DNA of 7,608 nt from Clostridia bacterium (GTDB lineage: Bacteria; Bacillota; Clostridia; Christensenellales; Borkfalkiaceae). Shown piece by piece: positions 6,362 to 7,608 of the stretch (within the stretch, counting starts at the first letter, position 1; the number at the start of each line of letters is the position of its first letter). The position numbers were made by a program, and so were the translations under genes. The notes under the pieces were generated by a model. It made no database searches, had not been told where the DNA came from, and saw only the letters and a program-made list of their open reading frames with translations. The stretch spans positions 1 to 7,608 of the forward strand of contig JAFTHR010000202.1 of the NCBI GenBank assembly GCA_017457345.1, given 5' to 3'.

Positions 6362-6390
6362 ATTATAGCGCCGCTATGAAAAAAAGTCAA
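6362..6390 (-). promoter_or_regulatory. Sigma-A promoter of the SDR-dinB operon
   Basis: The -35 box is TTGACT (6385-6390), the spacer is 17 bp and the -10 box is TATAAT (6362-6367). The start is expected at about 6354-6356, next to the ATG at 6351, giving a near-leaderless mRNA. Confidence 0.78.
6365..6377. promoter_or_regulatory. Short palindrome overlapping the SDR promoter
   Basis: ATAGCG-C-CGCTAT is a perfect 6+1+6 inverted repeat that covers half of the -10 box and the adjoining spacer. This position suits a repressor operator. No regulator is known, so chance is a real alternative. Confidence 0.3.
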
Positions 6391-6419
6391 GATTTTTTTA
6401 CAACGGGCACAAAAATGCA

Positions 6420-6448
6420 TTGACAAAGGAATTTGAAAGATCTATAAT
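6420..6448 (+). promoter_or_regulatory. Sigma-A promoter of the tRNA-Ala gene
   Basis: The -35 box TTGACA (6420-6425), 17-bp spacer and -10 box TATAAT (6443-6448) are full consensus. The start near 6455 leaves a 5' leader of about seven bases before the mature tRNA. It is divergent from the SDR promoter. Confidence 0.87.
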
Positions 6449-6461
6449 GAAAATACGTTTT

Positions 6462-6537
6462 GGGGATATGGCTCAGTTGGTAGAGCGCCTCGTTCGCATC
6501 GAGGAGGCCAGCGGTTCGAATCCGCTTATCTCCACCA
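6462..6537 (+). tRNA. tRNA-Ala with anticodon CGC
   Basis: A complete 76-base cloverleaf. The acceptor GGGGATA (6462-6468) pairs with TATCTCC (6527-6533), including one G-U. The D arm is GCTC/GAGC, and the anticodon stem CCTCG/CGAGG surrounds the loop TTCGCAT, giving anticodon CGC at 6495-6497, which reads GCG alanine codons. The T arm is AGCGG-TTCGAAT-CCGCT, followed by discriminator A and an encoded CCA (6535-6537). The G3-U70 pair that identifies tRNA-Ala is present (third acceptor pair G-U). It is a single-gene unit with its own promoter and terminator. Confidence 0.95.
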
Positions 6538-6575
6538 AAACAAGAACACGCCACTACGGCGTGTTTTTTTGTTTT
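6521..6575 (+). repeat. Direct repeat, copy 1: tRNA 3' end plus terminator
   Basis: These 55 bases, from the last T-loop base through the T-run, recur at 6693-6746. Differences are one G-to-A change and the terminator loop (ACTAC here, GAGC in the second copy). Confidence 0.85.
6545..6570 (+). terminator. Intrinsic terminator of tRNA-Ala
   Basis: AACACGCC (6545-6552) pairs with GGCGTGTT (6558-6565) around an ACTAC loop, within a run of seven T (6564-6570). It begins seven bases after the CCA. Confidence 0.88.
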
Positions 6576-6611
6576 GCGATAAGCGATTGATGAACCGTTG
6601 AATTATCAGTG

Positions 6612-6709
6612 GTTCGCGCGAGGAGGCGAAAAAAGTTTAGTTCGTTCCTTCCTAAAAACCCGTCGCCGACGACACTTTGACATAGTCAACCTTCCGCTTA
6701 TCTCCACCA
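6612..6709 (+). pseudogene. Probable decayed copy of the tRNA-Ala gene
   Basis: Two blocks collinear with the intact tRNA are seen. GTTCGCGCGAGGAGGC (6612-6627) matches the anticodon loop, 3' stem and variable region GTTCGCATCGAGGAGGC (6492-6508). CCGCTTATCTCCACCA (6694-6709) is identical to the T-stem, acceptor 3' strand and CCA (6522-6537). Between them the copy is about 52 bases longer than the tRNA, and no T loop is present. Upstream, GTTTTGCGATA (6571-6581) loosely resembles GTTTTGGGGATA at the tRNA start, but the D arm is not recognisable. It cannot fold as a tRNA. The alternative is a tRNA 3'-end duplication left by an integrated element. Confidence 0.45.
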
Positions 6710-6746
6710 AAACAAAAACACGCCGAGCGGCGTGTTTTTTTGTTTT
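6693..6746 (+). repeat. Direct repeat, copy 2: tRNA 3' end plus terminator
   Basis: This is the second copy of the 6521-6575 sequence, offset by 171-172 bp. It carries the intact 3' acceptor strand and CCA but no tRNA body. Confidence 0.85.
6714..6741 (+). terminator. Duplicated tRNA terminator
   Basis: AAAAACACGCC (6714-6724) pairs with GGCGTGTTTTT (6729-6739) around a GAGC loop, with a T-run to 6741. It would catch transcription that reads through the first tRNA terminator. Confidence 0.8.
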
Positions 6747-6754
6747 CACTACGC

Positions 6755-6785
6755 AAAAAAAACGCATCAGTTGCCTGATGCGTTT
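6755..6785 (-). terminator. Intrinsic terminator of the right-edge gene
   Basis: On the minus strand AAACGCATCAG (6775-6785) pairs with CTGATGCGTTT (6760-6770) in 11 perfect pairs around a GCAA tetraloop. The T-run extends to 6755. It is 33 bases beyond the stop codon. It faces the tRNA terminators, so the intergenic region is closed from both sides. Confidence 0.85.
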
Positions 6786-6818
6786 CTTTTTTGTTATTCG
6801 TTTTTCAACGATTAGTTA

Positions 6819-7608
6819 TTAGGAAATGAGAGACAATACCGTGGTACCGATCGTAATCGTGGACATATCTGCCGAAATCGTGGTAGCCGCAATCGTGTAA
6901 ACGCCAGCATCTTCGGTCACTAAATCGTTTGCCGCGAAATCATATCCCCAAGCATCTAACGATGCATTAGAGAAGTTTACCGTATAGCCGTCTTGACCTT
7001 CAACCAACTCAAAGCTGAAGTTAATCGAGAAGAGTTCGCCAGGATTGCCATTCGCAACTTTTAACGTACCGGAACCATCACTCCAGAAGTTGATATTTGC
7101 CACAACTTCTTCACCATTTAATAAGAAGTAGCCACTATTCGCCTCATACGTAGACATACCGCACTTTGCCGCAAGAACATCAGTTGCACTAGCAACGATC
7201 ATTTCGCTTTCATCCGACCACTCGTAGTCTTGCACATCATGCGCTTCCGCTTCTGCATCGTAATCGTAAATCGTGTTCATAGCAAGCACGAGTTTCATAT
7301 CAGCCGACATCGTGAGCGAAATTTCTTTCGTTGTGGTTAATGTACCGCCCTCCCAGTAATCTTCCGTCATAGGAGCTAAGTATGCAGCGGTAGAGTTAGC
7401 CGTATCAATCGTTGCAACAAAACCAGCGGTTTCGTCATAGGTATAGTTAAATACAACCGTTGCATAAGCAGGAGGTGCGTAAGGGATAGGATAGTATTCC
7501 AAACCAGTCACCGTTGCCGTACCTTGCTTCCACGCATCAACGCCATCACCGTAACTAAACGTTAAGAAGGTAGAAGAGTATTCAACCGTATAAGTTTTGG
7601 ACTTATCG
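6819..7608 (-). CDS. Unidentified acidic, beta-rich, probably exported protein (C-terminal part)
   Basis: The frame is open without interruption from the right edge to a TAA at 6819-6821, giving 262 visible residues; the N-terminus lies outside the window. A GTG at 7511 could be mistaken for the start, but coding sequence (reading D-K-S-K-T-Y-T-V-E-Y at the edge) continues through it. The protein is rich in Thr, Ala, Ser, Tyr and acidic residues and poor in Lys and Arg. It contains a single Cys and has alternating hydrophobic-polar strands typical of extracellular beta-sandwich or lipoprotein modules. A Pro/Tyr-rich segment (Y-Y-P-I-P-Y-A-P-P-A-Y) lies near its N-terminal third. I recognise no family and no membrane anchor or sortase motif at the C-terminus, which ends in a short hydrophobic strand. 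Export is inferred from composition only. Confidence 0.8.
   Translation of the reverse strand, partial: DKSKTYTVEYSSTFLTFSYGDGVDAWKQGTATVTGLEYYPIPYAPPAYATVVFNYTYDETAGFVATIDTANSTAAYLAPMTEDYWEGGTLTTTKEISLTMSADMKLVLAMNTIYDYDAEAEAHDVQDYEWSDESEMIVASATDVLAAKCGMSTYEANSGYFLLNGEEVVANINFWSDGSGTLKVANGNPGELFSINFSFELVEGQDGYTVNFSNASLDAWGYDFAANDLVTEDAGVYTIAATTISADMSTITIGTTVLSLIS

Noticed and set aside
6352..6426. A longer SDR protein starting at 6426 with 25 more residues.
   Set aside because: The extension covers both boxes of the SDR promoter and reaches the tRNA -35 box. It is not SDR-like and has no ribosome binding site.
6598..6822. A plus-strand reading frame of 74 codons.
   Set aside because: It runs through a decayed tRNA, two terminators and the end of the right-edge gene, has no ribosome binding site, and shows Arg/Phe-rich non-protein-like composition.
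1..7608. CRISPR array, insertion sequence, prophage or defence island.
   Set aside because: There are no regularly spaced repeats and no transposase, recombinase or defence-type domains in any credible frame. The only direct repeat is the tRNA-end duplication.

Overview
The window looks like chromosomal DNA of an anaerobic, Clostridia-type Firmicute, probably an uncultured gut or rumen lineage. This is inferred from three things. The SRP RNA is the large, Alu-domain-bearing type. The promoters are strong sigma-A type, all with 17-bp spacers. The gene content (LemA plus DUF2207, a Cys-rich Mrp, a Y-family polymerase) fits that group. The exact taxon cannot be read from the sequence.

Layout from left to right. 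At the left edge a minus-strand gene begins (only about five codons are visible). It is preceded by its own promoter and a ~165-nt highly structured leader RNA that ends in a UUCG-loop intrinsic terminator directly upstream of the ribosome binding site. That arrangement is typical of a riboswitch or attenuator, but I do not recognise the family. Next comes a minus-strand operon of lemA and a DUF2207 membrane protein (295-2813). The two genes overlap by one base, and the operon has its own promoter, 5' hairpin and terminator. Minus-strand mrp (2970-3803) follows, with a consensus promoter back to back with the plus-strand promoter of the SRP RNA gene ffs (3951-4226). Beyond a bidirectional terminator lies a minus-strand two-gene operon: a short-chain dehydrogenase followed by a DinB-type Y-family DNA polymerase with a GTG start (4268-6351). 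Its promoter sits so close to the ATG that the mRNA should be almost leaderless. Divergent from it is a plus-strand tRNA-Ala(CGC) gene with its own promoter and terminator. The tRNA 3' end and terminator are duplicated ~171 bp downstream next to what looks like a decayed tRNA copy. The right edge holds the C-terminal 262 residues of an acidic, beta-rich, probably exported minus-strand protein that I cannot name.

Most genes are housekeeping: Fe-S cluster carrier, SRP RNA, tRNA and translesion polymerase. The observations most worth following are the unassigned leader RNA at 35-202, the decayed tRNA duplication at 6521-6746, and the apparently leaderless promoter at 6351-6390. No CRISPR array, transposase, phage gene or defence system is visible.
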